Of a stretch of 64,000 nt of DNA, positions 27,006 to 35,969 are shown piece after piece. The notes under the pieces were generated by a model. That model did no database searches, was not told the origin of the DNA, and was given only the letters and a program-made list of their open reading frames with translations. Both the position numbers and the translations under genes were made by a program. The DNA lies in NCBI GenBank assembly GCA_934462715.1, contig CAKSIJ010000005.1, forward strand, positions 104,374 through 168,373. The letters are read 5' to 3'. The stretch's first letter is position 1, and every line of letters begins with the position of its first letter. The stretch is from an uncultured Clostridia bacterium. Its GTDB lineage: Bacteria; Bacillota; Clostridia; UBA1381.

Positions 27006-27692
27006 ATGCGTATGGGACTTTCAAAAAGTAATATAATAAAGTATAAATACAGAACCGCTTTTGCAAAATTTTTTTTTGCTGCAGTGTTTTTCAGCGTATT
27101 TGCCGCATTTGTAATGCTGTTTATGCAAATGAGAACTGCATTTTTAAAGGTGCTTGTACCTCATGCCATAAATATCGGTTCTGACGCAATCAATAATACA
27201 GTTGAGGACTATTTTGCAAAGAATCAGTTCGATTATGATGATTTTGTAAAGCTTAGCTATAACGATGAAAACGAGATAACCTCGGTACAGACAAAAACGG
27301 CGCTTATGAATAAGGTTAAAGCTGATTTGTCTATATATTTACAGGATCAGGTAACGAATATCAAAGCAAGTCCCGTTACAATGCCGCTTGGAAATATTTT
27401 TAACAACCCGATTTTTTCGGGACTCGGACCGGATTTGAAAATTACCGTCAAACCTACCGATATTACCGACCTTGTATTTTCGGATAAATTTGAGTCGTGT
27501 GGAATAAATCAGGTCAGGCATAAAATATACATAGAGGTTTTTGTGAATATATCCGTTCACTGTGCATCTATGAGTAAAACAGAATTGGTTGAGGATACAA
27601 TACCGATAGCTGAAACGGTAATAGTCGGCAGAGTGCCGCAGTATTACGGAAACGGCGATATGAGCGTTACGCCTAAGACGGAGGAGGAATAA
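27006..27692 (+). CDS. yunB: Sporulation protein YunB
   Basis: 228-residue protein with an N-terminal membrane helix (FFFAAVFFSVFAAFVMLFM) and the YunB core: VLVPHAINIGSDAINNTVEDY, PLGNIFNNPIFSGLGPDLKI, GINQVRHKIYIEVFVNISVH and TIPIAETVIVGRVPQYY. YunB is produced in the mother cell under sigma-E in Bacillus and is needed for efficient sporulation. The ATG at 27006 is chosen because GGAGG (26992-26996) is 9 nt away; the ATG at 27000 would leave 3 nt. ligA starts 2 bp after the stop. Confidence 0.9.
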   Translation: MRMGLSKSNIIKYKYRTAFAKFFFAAVFFSVFAAFVMLFMQMRTAFLKVLVPHAINIGSDAINNTVEDYFAKNQFDYDDFVKLSYNDENEITSVQTKTALMNKVKADLSIYLQDQVTNIKASPVTMPLGNIFNNPIFSGLGPDLKITVKPTDITDLVFSDKFESCGINQVRHKIYIEVFVNISVHCASMSKTELVEDTIPIAETVIVGRVPQYYGNGDMSVTPKTEEE

Positions 27693-27694
27693 TT

Positions 27695-29680
27695 TTGGAA
27701 AATGCACAAAAAAGAATAAATGAGCTTACAGAGCTTTTGAATTACCATTCAAAAAAATATTATGTAGACGATAGCCCCGAAATATCCGATATGGAATATG
27801 ATAAGCTTTTGAGAGAGCTTGAAGAATTGGAAAATGAATATCCTCAGTTCGCCGCACCGAATTCGCCGACAAAACGGGTCGGCGGTGCTGTACTCGATAA
27901 ATTTGACCCGGTGGTTCACGAGGTCAGAATGGAAAGCTTGCAGGACGCATTTAATGAAGCTGAAATATATGATTTTGATAAAAGAGTTGCAAGCGTCGTT
28001 TCGGACTATACCTATGTTACCGAACACAAAATTGACGGTCTTTCGGTATCGCTTGAATACAGAAACGGTGAATTTGTGAGAGGATCTACAAGAGGGGACG
28101 GAAACGTCGGAGAGGACGTTACAGAGAACTTAAAAACTGTCCGTTCAATTCCGATGAAGCTGAACGAGCCGATTGAATATCTTGAAGTGCGAGGGGAAAT
28201 TTTCATGTCAAAGGAAAATTTCAACCGGCTAAACGCTATGCGTGAGGATATGGAAGAACCGCTTTTCGCAAATCCGAGAAATGCGGCGGCAGGGTCGCTC
28301 AGACAACTTGACTCAAAAATCACAGCGCAAAGAAAGCTTGATATATTTGTATTTAACATTCAGCAAATTGCAGGAAGGAAAATAACTTCACATCTTGATG
28401 GACTGAAATTTTTAAAAGAACTCGGGTTTAAGACGATTCCCGACAATAACGAATATAAAACGATTGCAGACGCATATAAGCGCGTACTTGAAATAGGGGA
28501 GGAAAGAGGTCAGCTCTATTATGATATAGACGGTGCTGTTATAAAGGTAAACAGCTTTACACAAAGAACCATGCTCGGTTCTACCGCAAAATATCCGAAA
28601 TGGGCGATTGCATATAAATTTCCGGCAGAACGGCAAAAAACAAAAATTGAAAAGATTGCCGTTCAGGTCGGAAGAACGGGAGTGTTAACTCCGCTTGCGG
28701 TTTTAACACCGGTAAGAATTGCCGGTTCTGTTGTTTCACGTGCAACTCTCCATAATCTGGACTATATTGTCGAAAAGGGTATTAAAAACGGTGATACTGT
28801 AATAATTCAGAAAGCCGGAGATATAATTCCGGAGGTTGTCGAAGTAGTTAAAGATGAGAGGGACGGAACGCAAACCGATTTCGTTATGCCGGCTCATTGC
28901 CCCGAGTGCGGTGCAATTGTTGTCCGCGAGGAGGGTGAGGCGGCATACAGATGTACCGGAGCAAACTGCCCGGCGCAGAGAATGAGAAACATTATTCACT
29001 TTGCTTCCAGAAATGCAATGGATATAGACGGCTTGGGTCCTGCAATTATCGAACAAATGCTGTCAAAAGGTCTGATAAGCACCGCCGCTGATTTATACTA
29101 TCTTGAAGCGGATAAAATTGCCGGTCTGGACAAGCTCGGGAAAAAATCTGCCGAAAATCTTATCAATGCGCTTGAAAATTCAAAACAGAATCCGCTGTAC
29201 AGATTAATCTACGGACTTGGAATAAGACACATAGGTGAAAAAGCCGCCAAAATACTTGAAAAGAAATTCAAATCAATGGACTCAGTAATGAACGCATCAA
29301 AGGAAGAAATATCGGCTGTTGACGATATAGGCGAAACAATGGCTGACAGCATATGCGAATTTTTTGAAGAAAGTCAGAATCTCGAACTGATTGAACGGCT
29401 GAAAAACGCAGGAGTAAATATGATTTCAAATACCGAAGAAAACGCATCCGATTCAAGATTTGAGGGAATGACCTTTGTACTGACAGGAACATTGCCGGGA
29501 TATTCAAGAAAAGAAGCGTCCGATATTATCGAATCGTTCGGCGGAAAAACTTCGTCCTCGGTTTCTAAAAAGACAACCTATGTTCTTGCCGGAGAGGAAG
29601 CCGGAAGCAAGCTTACCAAAGCCGAAAATATTGGCGTGAAAATCATAAATGAGGAAGAGTTTAAACAAATGATTCATTAA
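27695..29680 (+). CDS. ligA: NAD-dependent DNA ligase
   Basis: Seals nicks in replication and repair, 661 residues, start TTG with GGAGG inside the end of yunB. Order: Ia domain, adenylation domain with the KIDG nucleophile (TEHKIDGLSVSLEYRNG, about 107-123), OB-fold, four-Cys zinc finger (CPECGAIVV...CTGANCPAQR), HhH repeats (GLGPAIIEQML, LGIRHIGEKAAKILE) and C-terminal BRCT (FEGMTFVLTGTLPGYSRKEA). Complete. Confidence 0.98.
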   Translation: MENAQKRINELTELLNYHSKKYYVDDSPEISDMEYDKLLRELEELENEYPQFAAPNSPTKRVGGAVLDKFDPVVHEVRMESLQDAFNEAEIYDFDKRVASVVSDYTYVTEHKIDGLSVSLEYRNGEFVRGSTRGDGNVGEDVTENLKTVRSIPMKLNEPIEYLEVRGEIFMSKENFNRLNAMREDMEEPLFANPRNAAAGSLRQLDSKITAQRKLDIFVFNIQQIAGRKITSHLDGLKFLKELGFKTIPDNNEYKTIADAYKRVLEIGEERGQLYYDIDGAVIKVNSFTQRTMLGSTAKYPKWAIAYKFPAERQKTKIEKIAVQVGRTGVLTPLAVLTPVRIAGSVVSRATLHNLDYIVEKGIKNGDTVIIQKAGDIIPEVVEVVKDERDGTQTDFVMPAHCPECGAIVVREEGEAAYRCTGANCPAQRMRNIIHFASRNAMDIDGLGPAIIEQMLSKGLISTAADLYYLEADKIAGLDKLGKKSAENLINALENSKQNPLYRLIYGLGIRHIGEKAAKILEKKFKSMDSVMNASKEEISAVDDIGETMADSICEFFEESQNLELIERLKNAGVNMISNTEENASDSRFEGMTFVLTGTLPGYSRKEASDIIESFGGKTSSSVSKKTTYVLAGEEAGSKLTKAENIGVKIINEEEFKQMIH

Positions 29681-29729
29681 ATAAATCCTATGCTCTGATA
29701 AAAAATTTATTAACAAGGAAAGAAACAAT

Positions 29730-30911
29730 ATGATTTATGAAGAAGCAAAAAAAATCAGCGGTGAATTGATAGAACTGCGCCGAGAATTTCACAAAATACC
29801 GGAGCTTGAAGCCTGTGAGTTCAAAACCTCGGAATTGATTTGCAAAAAGCTTAATGAAATGGGTATTCCGTATAAAAAATGCTATGGCACGGGGGTTGTT
29901 GCCGATATTAAGGGCAAAAAGGGAAACGGCAAAACACTGTTGCTCCGTGCCGATATGGACGCATTGCCTATGGTGGAAAAAACAGATGTTAGCTTTAAGT
30001 CAATCCATAAAGGCTGTATGCACGCTTGCGGTCATGACATTCACATGACCGCACTGTTTGGAGCCTGCAAGCTTTTGATGTTATCAGGCTGTGAATTTTA
30101 CGGAAATGTCAAGGCTGTTTTTCAGCCGGCAGAGGAGGGTGACGGCGGAGCAGAACCTATGATTCGTGAAGGTGTGATGAACTCGCCGATAGTTGATTCT
30201 GCAATCGCTCTGCACGTTGAACCCCTGGCAAGCTACAACACTTTACAATACAGAAACGGCTCAATCATGGCATCTCCCGATGATTTTAAAATTATAGTCA
30301 AAGGAAAGGGCGGTCACGGCGCTTGCCCGGAAAAATGCATAAATCCGATATATGCGGCGGCTGAACTTGTCAAAAGCTTGTCTAACGTTGTTTCGGATAA
30401 TTTTCCAAATCCCGATGTCTGCGTTGTTTCTGTCTGCACAATAAATGGCGGGACTATGAACAATATCATTCCCGACACTGTTGAAATTACTGGTACGGCG
30501 CGTTCTCTTGACATCGAAACACGAAAGAAAATTGAAATCCTGATTGAGAATTGTATCAGAAAATCATGCGGAGAATCGGGTTGTGCCTACGAATATCATT
30601 TCAGAAAGCTTTATCCGCCGGTGATAAATGATAAAAAAATGAATGAAATTGTGATAAATGCGGCAAAAAAGCTTGGGTGCTTTGAAAAAATTGAGGAGCT
30701 TGAAAAAGCGTCTATGACGGGTGATGATTTTTCTTATTTTTCTCAGCTTGTTCCGTCGTCCTATTTTAAACTCGGAGCAGGTAACGATAAAATAAATAAA
30801 CCGCTGCACAGCTCGGAATTTGACGTTGACGAAAGATGTATCTGCCGAGGCGCGGCAGTGCTGGCACAGTCGGCTTTGGATTACCTGAACGGCGAGAGCG
30901 TATTAAAGTGA
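29730..30911 (+). CDS. M20 family amidohydrolase
   Basis: Zinc-dependent amidase/carboxypeptidase of the M20D group (N-acyl amino acid or IAA-amino acid hydrolase type), 393 residues. RREFHKIPELEACEFKT, LLLRADMDALPMVEK, HACGHDIHMTALFGA and QPAEEGDGGAEPMIREGV carry the metal ligands and the catalytic Glu pair. GGHGACPEKCINPIYAAAELV opens the dimerization domain. Soluble, no signal. Substrate cannot be assigned from sequence. Genes on both sides are unrelated. Confidence 0.9.
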   Translation: MIYEEAKKISGELIELRREFHKIPELEACEFKTSELICKKLNEMGIPYKKCYGTGVVADIKGKKGNGKTLLLRADMDALPMVEKTDVSFKSIHKGCMHACGHDIHMTALFGACKLLMLSGCEFYGNVKAVFQPAEEGDGGAEPMIREGVMNSPIVDSAIALHVEPLASYNTLQYRNGSIMASPDDFKIIVKGKGGHGACPEKCINPIYAAAELVKSLSNVVSDNFPNPDVCVVSVCTINGGTMNNIIPDTVEITGTARSLDIETRKKIEILIENCIRKSCGESGCAYEYHFRKLYPPVINDKKMNEIVINAAKKLGCFEKIEELEKASMTGDDFSYFSQLVPSSYFKLGAGNDKINKPLHSSEFDVDERCICRGAAVLAQSALDYLNGESVLK

Positions 30912-30927
30912 TATTCCCCGGGGAATA
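30912..30927. promoter_or_regulatory. Perfect 16-bp palindrome after the amidohydrolase
   Basis: TATTCCCCGGGGAATA, no spacer, starting right after the TGA stop and 80 bp before the next start. A gapless palindrome makes a poor RNA hairpin, so a protein-binding site or a dimer-type operator is likelier than a terminator. Confidence 0.4.
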
Positions 30928-31007
30928 ATGCCTGTTTATTTACAGTGCGACGATTTTAATTGTTCGAAAATGCGCTGTTCCCGAAAAGATAAAAAGGAGA
31001 AAATATT

Positions 31008-31757
31008 TTGCCGGAATTTGTAGAAAAACCGAATTTGCTGACTGGTAAGGTAGCAAAGGTTATTGTTGATTACAGAATCAACCCAAAATCAATCGAAAAG
31101 CTTTCGGAATTCGGAATTGATGTGATAAAAACCAAAAAAATTGACGGTTTGTATGAATCGGTGTGCGGTCATGCCGATATGCAGATAGTACATCTCGGAA
31201 AAAACACCTTTGTTTGCGAACCGTCGGCTTACGATTATTATAAAGCTCAAATGCCCGAAGCGAAAATAATAAAGGGAAAGACGCTGCTTTCGGACAAATA
31301 TCCGTCAGATATTGCCTACAACGGCGCCGCAATCGGTAATTATTTTTTCCATAATTTAAAATATACCGAATCAACCGTTTACGAATATTATAAATCCATG
31401 TGTGGAAAATTAATTAATGTGAAGCAAGGATATACAAAATGCTCGGTTTGCATTATTTCGGGAAATGCGATAATCACGTCCGACAGGAAAATAAACGAAT
31501 CGGCTCTGATGTACGGTATCGACTCTGTGTGTATCAATCCGAAAGAAATCAGGCTTTGCGGAATGTCTAACGGCTTTGCCGGGGGAATAGGCGGCTTGAT
31601 TGATAAAAACACGCTTGCGGTAAACGGTGATGTTTTCCTTACGTCGTTCGGTGCGGAATTTATCGGATTTTGCGAAAAACACGGTGTTTCGGTTATTCCG
31701 TTAAACAGCGGTATTCCGGAGGATATAGGAAGTATTCTGCCGGTTGAGCAATACTGA
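31008..31757 (+). CDS. DUF6873 (GME-fold-like) protein
   Basis: 249 residues, start TTG with AAAAGGAG about 9 nt upstream. The pattern of short DYR-, GHADMQIVHLG-, KQGYTKCSVCII- and NGFAGGIGGLID-type blocks matches an uncharacterized clostridial family annotated DUF6873, predicted to adopt the guanidino-group modifying (amidinotransferase-like) fold. H33-D-type (GHADMQ) and C-terminal GGIGG residues could form the active cleft. The reaction is unknown. Confidence 0.65.
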   Translation: MPEFVEKPNLLTGKVAKVIVDYRINPKSIEKLSEFGIDVIKTKKIDGLYESVCGHADMQIVHLGKNTFVCEPSAYDYYKAQMPEAKIIKGKTLLSDKYPSDIAYNGAAIGNYFFHNLKYTESTVYEYYKSMCGKLINVKQGYTKCSVCIISGNAIITSDRKINESALMYGIDSVCINPKEIRLCGMSNGFAGGIGGLIDKNTLAVNGDVFLTSFGAEFIGFCEKHGVSVIPLNSGIPEDIGSILPVEQY

Positions 31758-31837
31758 TAAGCTTTTCCGGCAACAGATCTATTTGCATTTTGATGTCCTG
31801 CTTATTTTGACGACGATTTGGGAGGGAGCAGATAGAT

Positions 31838-32182
31838 ATGGTTACTGAAATTAGCGAGCTGAAAGAGCTCGGAAGCTGCCGCAGTACTGAAGCGGCTTAC
31901 GGATTAAGGGAGCTTACCGATTATTTAACTCTGTATATAAATATGCGAGTGCCGCTTGCCGAAAGAATTATCATAGAACCGAATGAGAACGGTTATGTTT
32001 TGCGCAATTCTCACCATAACAAAATTGCAGAATTTGATTTATTTGACGATGAAATATTAGACGTGCTGATGACGATTGCTCCGAAAAAAATAATACTGAA
32101 CGGAATCGGAGGATTTCGTGACAGGGAGCTGATGAGAATTATTGTGGCGGTGTTCAAGGAAAGAGCGGATTTGATATTTTAA
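31838..32182 (+). CDS. Hypothetical protein, 114 residues
   Basis: Soluble alpha/beta protein with no motif I recognise. The first half (ELKELGSCRSTEAAYGLRELTDYLTLYINMRVPLAERI) looks helical; the second half contains DDEILDVLMTIAPKKIILNGIGGF, a strand-loop-helix. GGGAGG about 10 nt before the ATG supports it, and a strong terminator follows. Last gene of the plus-strand block before the convergent ETF gene. Confidence 0.6.
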   Translation: MVTEISELKELGSCRSTEAAYGLRELTDYLTLYINMRVPLAERIIIEPNENGYVLRNSHHNKIAEFDLFDDEILDVLMTIAPKKIILNGIGGFRDRELMRIIVAVFKERADLIF

Positions 32183-32186
32183 CGGA

Positions 32187-32215
32187 ACAAAAGCGGCGGA
32201 TTTCGCCGCTTTTGT
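32187..32215. terminator. Bidirectional terminator between convergent operons
   Basis: ACAAAAGCGGCG (32187-32198) and CGCCGCTTTTGT (32204-32215) with a 5-nt loop. A/T tracts on both sides of the GC core make it usable from either strand, and it lies between the stop codons of two convergent genes. Confidence 0.8.
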
Positions 32216-32250
32216 GCTTTGATACATATTAATATGTCTATTGTTGAATT

Positions 32251-33603
32251 TTAAAATTTACCTATAATACCAAAGTCGGCAAATTCAAAAATTCTTGCAT
32301 TTTTATCAGGGTTAACCGCAATAACCGTACCGGCGTTTTCAAAACCGCAGGTGTGCTGAACTGCGCCGGAAATACCACAGGCAACGTATACTTTGGGCGC
32401 AATGATTTTGCCGGTAAGACCAACCTGCTGTTCGTACGGTGCAAGCCCCATATCAACCAAGGCGCGTGACGCTGCGATTTGTGCATTGTATTTTTGCGCA
32501 AGCCATGTATAGACTTCAATCGAATCTGCCGTACCTCTGCCGAAACCGAAAACAATACCGTTTTTTTCTGTTTCTTCAACACGAACAGTTGCGGTTTGAG
32601 GTTTTGTGAGACATTCGATTTTAGCTGTCAGAGTACCGCCGAAGGTGGGACGGTACATATAAAGCTTGCCGCCGTCACATTCGAGTGCGGTACAGTCGGC
32701 GCACAATCCGGTTTTGAGAATAGCCGCAGCACGAGGGGCGTTCTTTCTGCCCCATAAATCGGCTTTCCACAAAACCGCATTATCGTTTTTGACAAGCTCC
32801 GTTATTTCTTTATAATTCTTGCTTTCAATTATTCTTACGTTTACCGCAAGCTCATGTGCGATATTCTCTAAATCAGCACCTATTACAGTAATCGATTCAA
32901 GCTTTTCTCCGCGTGTTCTTGGCTTGATTTCGGCTTTTGCCCTTTTTAATGCTTCGGATATTACAAAATCAAGCTCATTCGGTGAAATGTACCGGCATTT
33001 TCTTGCGCCGCAGCTGCTTTCAAATGTTTTGATAACCCTTGTGGGCGAACCTTTAAGACCGCATTTTGACGTGTCAATTTCTGCGGTATCCGCATCGATT
33101 ACTTCAATTTTTTTCGGCTTTGAACCGATACGGGGGAAACGCAGAGTATTAAAACGCTCAACAGTCAGCACTGCCGGTAAGGATGTTTCTTCATCGCCCA
33201 TACGTGTTTTGCAGAAAATCTTATCATGTATTTCCGCTTCCATAACATTGGTTATGAGGTTATACCCGAGAAATTCCGACAGGCAAGGTCCGACTTGTGC
33301 GGTGTCGCCGTCAATGCTTTGTCTGCCGCAGATAACAAGCTCGGGGTTAATACTTTTTATAACGCATGATAAAGCATAGCTTGTAGCGAGAGTATCGGAC
33401 CCGGCAAGACGTTTATCACTTAACAGAATAATTCTGCTGACGCAAAGCCTTGAAATACGTTCGAGTGCTGAAGCGCAAGCCTGAGAACCCATGCACAAAA
33501 CCGTAATTTCGGCATTTTCCACACACAGCGCACATTCCAAAGCACATTCGTCAAACGGGTTTAATTCACCTTTAATCACCTTAACGCAAACCGTTATTTT
33601 CAT
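32251..33603 (-). CDS. Fused electron transfer flavoprotein (EtfB-EtfA in one chain)
   Basis: 450 residues combining both ETF subunits, which are normally about 260 and 320-400 residues in separate genes. Residues 1-about 230 are EtfB: MKITVCVKVIKGELNPFDECA, AGSDTLATSYALSCVI, ICGRQSIDGDTAQVGPCLSEFL, TRMGDEETSLPAVLTV. From about 260 comes a shortened EtfA domain I (GRKNAPRAAAILKTGLCADCTALE) and then a full FAD-binding domain II (RPTFGGTLTAKIECLTKPQT, GFGRGTADSIEVYTWLAQKY, DMGLAPYEQQVGLTGKII, ACGISGAVQHTCGF, DKNARIFEFADFGI). It would accept electrons from the FAD dehydrogenase of the same operon. Distal gene of the nine-gene run. Whether it bifurcates or is a simple carrier is open. Confidence 0.88.
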   Translation of the reverse strand: MKITVCVKVIKGELNPFDECALECALCVENAEITVLCMGSQACASALERISRLCVSRIILLSDKRLAGSDTLATSYALSCVIKSINPELVICGRQSIDGDTAQVGPCLSEFLGYNLITNVMEAEIHDKIFCKTRMGDEETSLPAVLTVERFNTLRFPRIGSKPKKIEVIDADTAEIDTSKCGLKGSPTRVIKTFESSCGARKCRYISPNELDFVISEALKRAKAEIKPRTRGEKLESITVIGADLENIAHELAVNVRIIESKNYKEITELVKNDNAVLWKADLWGRKNAPRAAAILKTGLCADCTALECDGGKLYMYRPTFGGTLTAKIECLTKPQTATVRVEETEKNGIVFGFGRGTADSIEVYTWLAQKYNAQIAASRALVDMGLAPYEQQVGLTGKIIAPKVYVACGISGAVQHTCGFENAGTVIAVNPDKNARIFEFADFGIIGKF

Positions 33604-33670
33604 CTGTTTAACCTCCTGAATGAATAAAAAGCACCGTCAGCAGTGTGCACTTTTTGTTGTATTCAGTATA

Positions 33671-35149
33671 TTATATATCAAAAGCTTCGTTGTAAATCGG
33701 AGCAAGTATATCATGAATTTTTCTGTATCTTTCATAAAGCCTTGCATACTTTGCGGTGTTTTCATAGCAGGGTTTTGTTACCGATAATGTCTTTGAGCAT
33801 ACGCTGACCGCCTGTGACGGACTTTCCCATATTCCGGCGGCAATCCCTGCGAGCATTGCCCCTCCCAAAGATGAATCACTGCTTTCTTTTTGTACAAGCT
33901 CAATTCCCAATGAATCGGAAACAATTTGCCGCCAAACCGGACTTTCGGAGCCGCCGCCGATTATGTTGGCATTTTTCGGGAAATCAATTCCAAGCTCATC
34001 AAAGACTGTTTTGCAGTCCATGAGCGACATTGCCACACCTTCCATTACAGCGCGTGAAAAATGCGCTTTTGTGTGAGATGCACGTATGCCGGTAAAGCTT
34101 GCGCAAAGGCTCGGATCGGCATATGGCGTAAGCTCTCCGCTTAAATACGGGTGGAAAATCAGTCCGTCACAGCCGACGGATATATTCTGCGCTCCCGAGT
34201 CAAGTTCGTTATATTTTCCGCCGAAGGTGTCACGATACCATCTGTAAGATGCGGCACATGATTTTGTTGCCGTTCCGGGATACCACAAGCCTTTAACTAT
34301 GTGTGAATAATTAATCATGTGTTTGTGCGGATACGGCTTATCCGTCACAATGCATATTCTTCCTGCCGTTGCAAGCTTTATTGTCATATTTCCATTTTCG
34401 ACTGCACCGGAGGCGAAAATTTCCAATGCGGTATCGGTTGTTCCGCAGATTACTTTTGTATTTCGTGAAAGACCGGTTTCCAAAGCTGCCTTTTCGCATA
34501 TCATACCGGCAGATTCGGAGGGGGAGATGATTTTCGGCAAAATACCGGTATCAAGACCGATTATTCCGCAAAGCTCCTCAGACCAAGTGAGGGTGTTATA
34601 ATCAAAGAGCATACTGCCCTCGGCTTCAATATAATCTGTGCAGTATTCACCGGTTAAAAGATAGCGGATATAGTCCTTCGGAAAGAATATCATACCGATT
34701 TTTTCCCAAATTTCCGATTCGTTGTTGCGTACCCACATAAGCTGCGGCAGCGTCCAGATTGTGTCAACGCTGTGCAGGGCTTTCTTTAATACTGTATCGG
34801 CATAATTTTTTCGGATATATTCACATTCTTTGGTACTGCGGCTGTCAGTCCAGTATATTGCCGGACGAAGCACGTTTCCGTTTTTATCCGTTAAAACAGA
34901 CGTATGTGTAGCTGCGTCAAGGCACAAAGCCACAATATCCTCTTTGTTTATGCCGCTTTTTTTGAATATCTCGGATATATTTTCCCTGACTGCCGAATAC
35001 CAGTCATCGGGATTTTGTTCTGCATATCCTTTTTGCGGATAATTGGTAGGATATTCCACCGTATGTGTTGCGGCGATAACACCGTCCTCTCCGAGAAGCG
35101 TTGCTTTTGAAGCGCCGCCGCCGAAATCTATTCCGAGTAAGTATTTCAT
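33671..35149 (-). CDS. FGGY-family carbohydrate kinase (xylulokinase-like)
   Basis: ATP-dependent sugar kinase, 492 residues from the ATG at 35149 (GGAG 8 nt upstream within the leader 13-mer CGGCAGAACGGAG; an in-frame start at 35176 adds nine residues before the SD). LLGIDFGGGASKATLLGEDG is the phosphate-1 motif. CLDAATHTSVLTDKNGNVLRPAIYWTDSR is the substrate region of xylulokinase/gluconokinase types. ICGTTDTALEIFASGAV and NIIGGGSESPVWRQIVSDSLG complete the ATPase core. The product would feed the aldolase of the same operon. Sugar identity is not certain. Confidence 0.88.
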   Translation of the reverse strand: MKYLLGIDFGGGASKATLLGEDGVIAATHTVEYPTNYPQKGYAEQNPDDWYSAVRENISEIFKKSGINKEDIVALCLDAATHTSVLTDKNGNVLRPAIYWTDSRSTKECEYIRKNYADTVLKKALHSVDTIWTLPQLMWVRNNESEIWEKIGMIFFPKDYIRYLLTGEYCTDYIEAEGSMLFDYNTLTWSEELCGIIGLDTGILPKIISPSESAGMICEKAALETGLSRNTKVICGTTDTALEIFASGAVENGNMTIKLATAGRICIVTDKPYPHKHMINYSHIVKGLWYPGTATKSCAASYRWYRDTFGGKYNELDSGAQNISVGCDGLIFHPYLSGELTPYADPSLCASFTGIRASHTKAHFSRAVMEGVAMSLMDCKTVFDELGIDFPKNANIIGGGSESPVWRQIVSDSLGIELVQKESSDSSLGGAMLAGIAAGIWESPSQAVSVCSKTLSVTKPCYENTAKYARLYERYRKIHDILAPIYNEAFDI

Positions 35150-35228
35150 AATTATCTCCGTTCTGCCGTTATACAAAAAAAGTATTTTATATAACCGCCT
35201 AAAATCATCTTTTTATTGTATGATTATT

Positions 35229-35876
35229 TTAAAAAGCTATCCTGTAATTTTCGCCGTGTATTCCTGGATACACACCTCTTGCAATTAATGCGTTGTTGTC
35301 CTCATGACATATCAGCCATTTATTCTTTTTGAATAACAGCTTGTCGTCGGACGGTATATCAAGAACATCGTTAGTGTCCTTTGGCAAAACCACCACGCAG
35401 GAAAATCCGTCTTTTTCGGTTTGGCAAGGACAAAAATGCAGACTTGTGGAATATACCTCAACAGCGTCGCCCTTTTCGAGGTAAAACGCTTTTATATTCT
35501 CCGATTGATAATCATTGCCGTTCATTTCATATTCAAGCCCCAGAAGCAGAATCAGCGGTGTTGCGGCAATGTTAATTTCGGAGCTTTTGTGAAATTCAAG
35601 GGCGTTTATACAGCTGTTGCTGCCGTGACACAAGCCTATCTGCGCCGGGCAGCCGCCGAAAGAAAGTTCTCTGATTTTTGCGGAGCATGAAAGATTTTCA
35701 AGCTCGGGCACAGACAAAATATATTCGGAGCCGTTTTCGGGACGGGTGATTTTTTCACATTCAAAAACAATTTCATGCGTATCAATGCTAAGTACATGAC
35801 CGTATTTCTTAAATTCTGCGGAATGAATGTCATATATTTTTATGTTAGGGTTAAGAGCTTTTAGTTTGTTGAGCAT
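35229..35876 (-). CDS. DUF4867 family protein (probable cupin-type sugar enzyme)
   Basis: 215 residues. LNPNIKIYDIHSAEFKKYGHVL, SVPELENL, FGGCPAQIGLCHGSNSCINALEFHKSSEINIAATPLILLLG and FCPCQTEKDGFSCVVVLPKDTN are the conserved blocks of DUF4867, with His/Glu residues (LEFHKSSE) placed as in cupin metal sites. I recall a DUF4867 protein being linked to sulfoquinovose isomerization in a Firmicutes sulfoglycolysis pathway, but I am not certain. No other sulfoglycolysis hallmark gene is here. In this operon it sits between IolB and the FGGY kinase, so a sugar isomerase or mutarotase role is a reasonable inference. Confidence 0.75.
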   Translation of the reverse strand: MLNKLKALNPNIKIYDIHSAEFKKYGHVLSIDTHEIVFECEKITRPENGSEYILSVPELENLSCSAKIRELSFGGCPAQIGLCHGSNSCINALEFHKSSEINIAATPLILLLGLEYEMNGNDYQSENIKAFYLEKGDAVEVYSTSLHFCPCQTEKDGFSCVVVLPKDTNDVLDIPSDDKLLFKKNKWLICHEDNNALIARGVYPGIHGENYRIAF

Positions 35877-35918
35877 AATAAAATATCCTCCTTGTTTTTA
35901 TATAAGCCGGAATTGCAG

Positions 35919-35945
35919 AAACGGGGAACAGATGTCCGTTCCCGT
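35919..35945 (-). terminator. Weak hairpin after iolB
   Basis: ACGGG-GAAC pairs with GTTC-CCGT across a short loop, and the minus strand continues into a T-rich stretch. It could attenuate the operon between IolB and the DUF4867 gene. Confidence 0.4.
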
Positions 35946-35969
35946 TTTCTGCAATATAATGTTACATAC

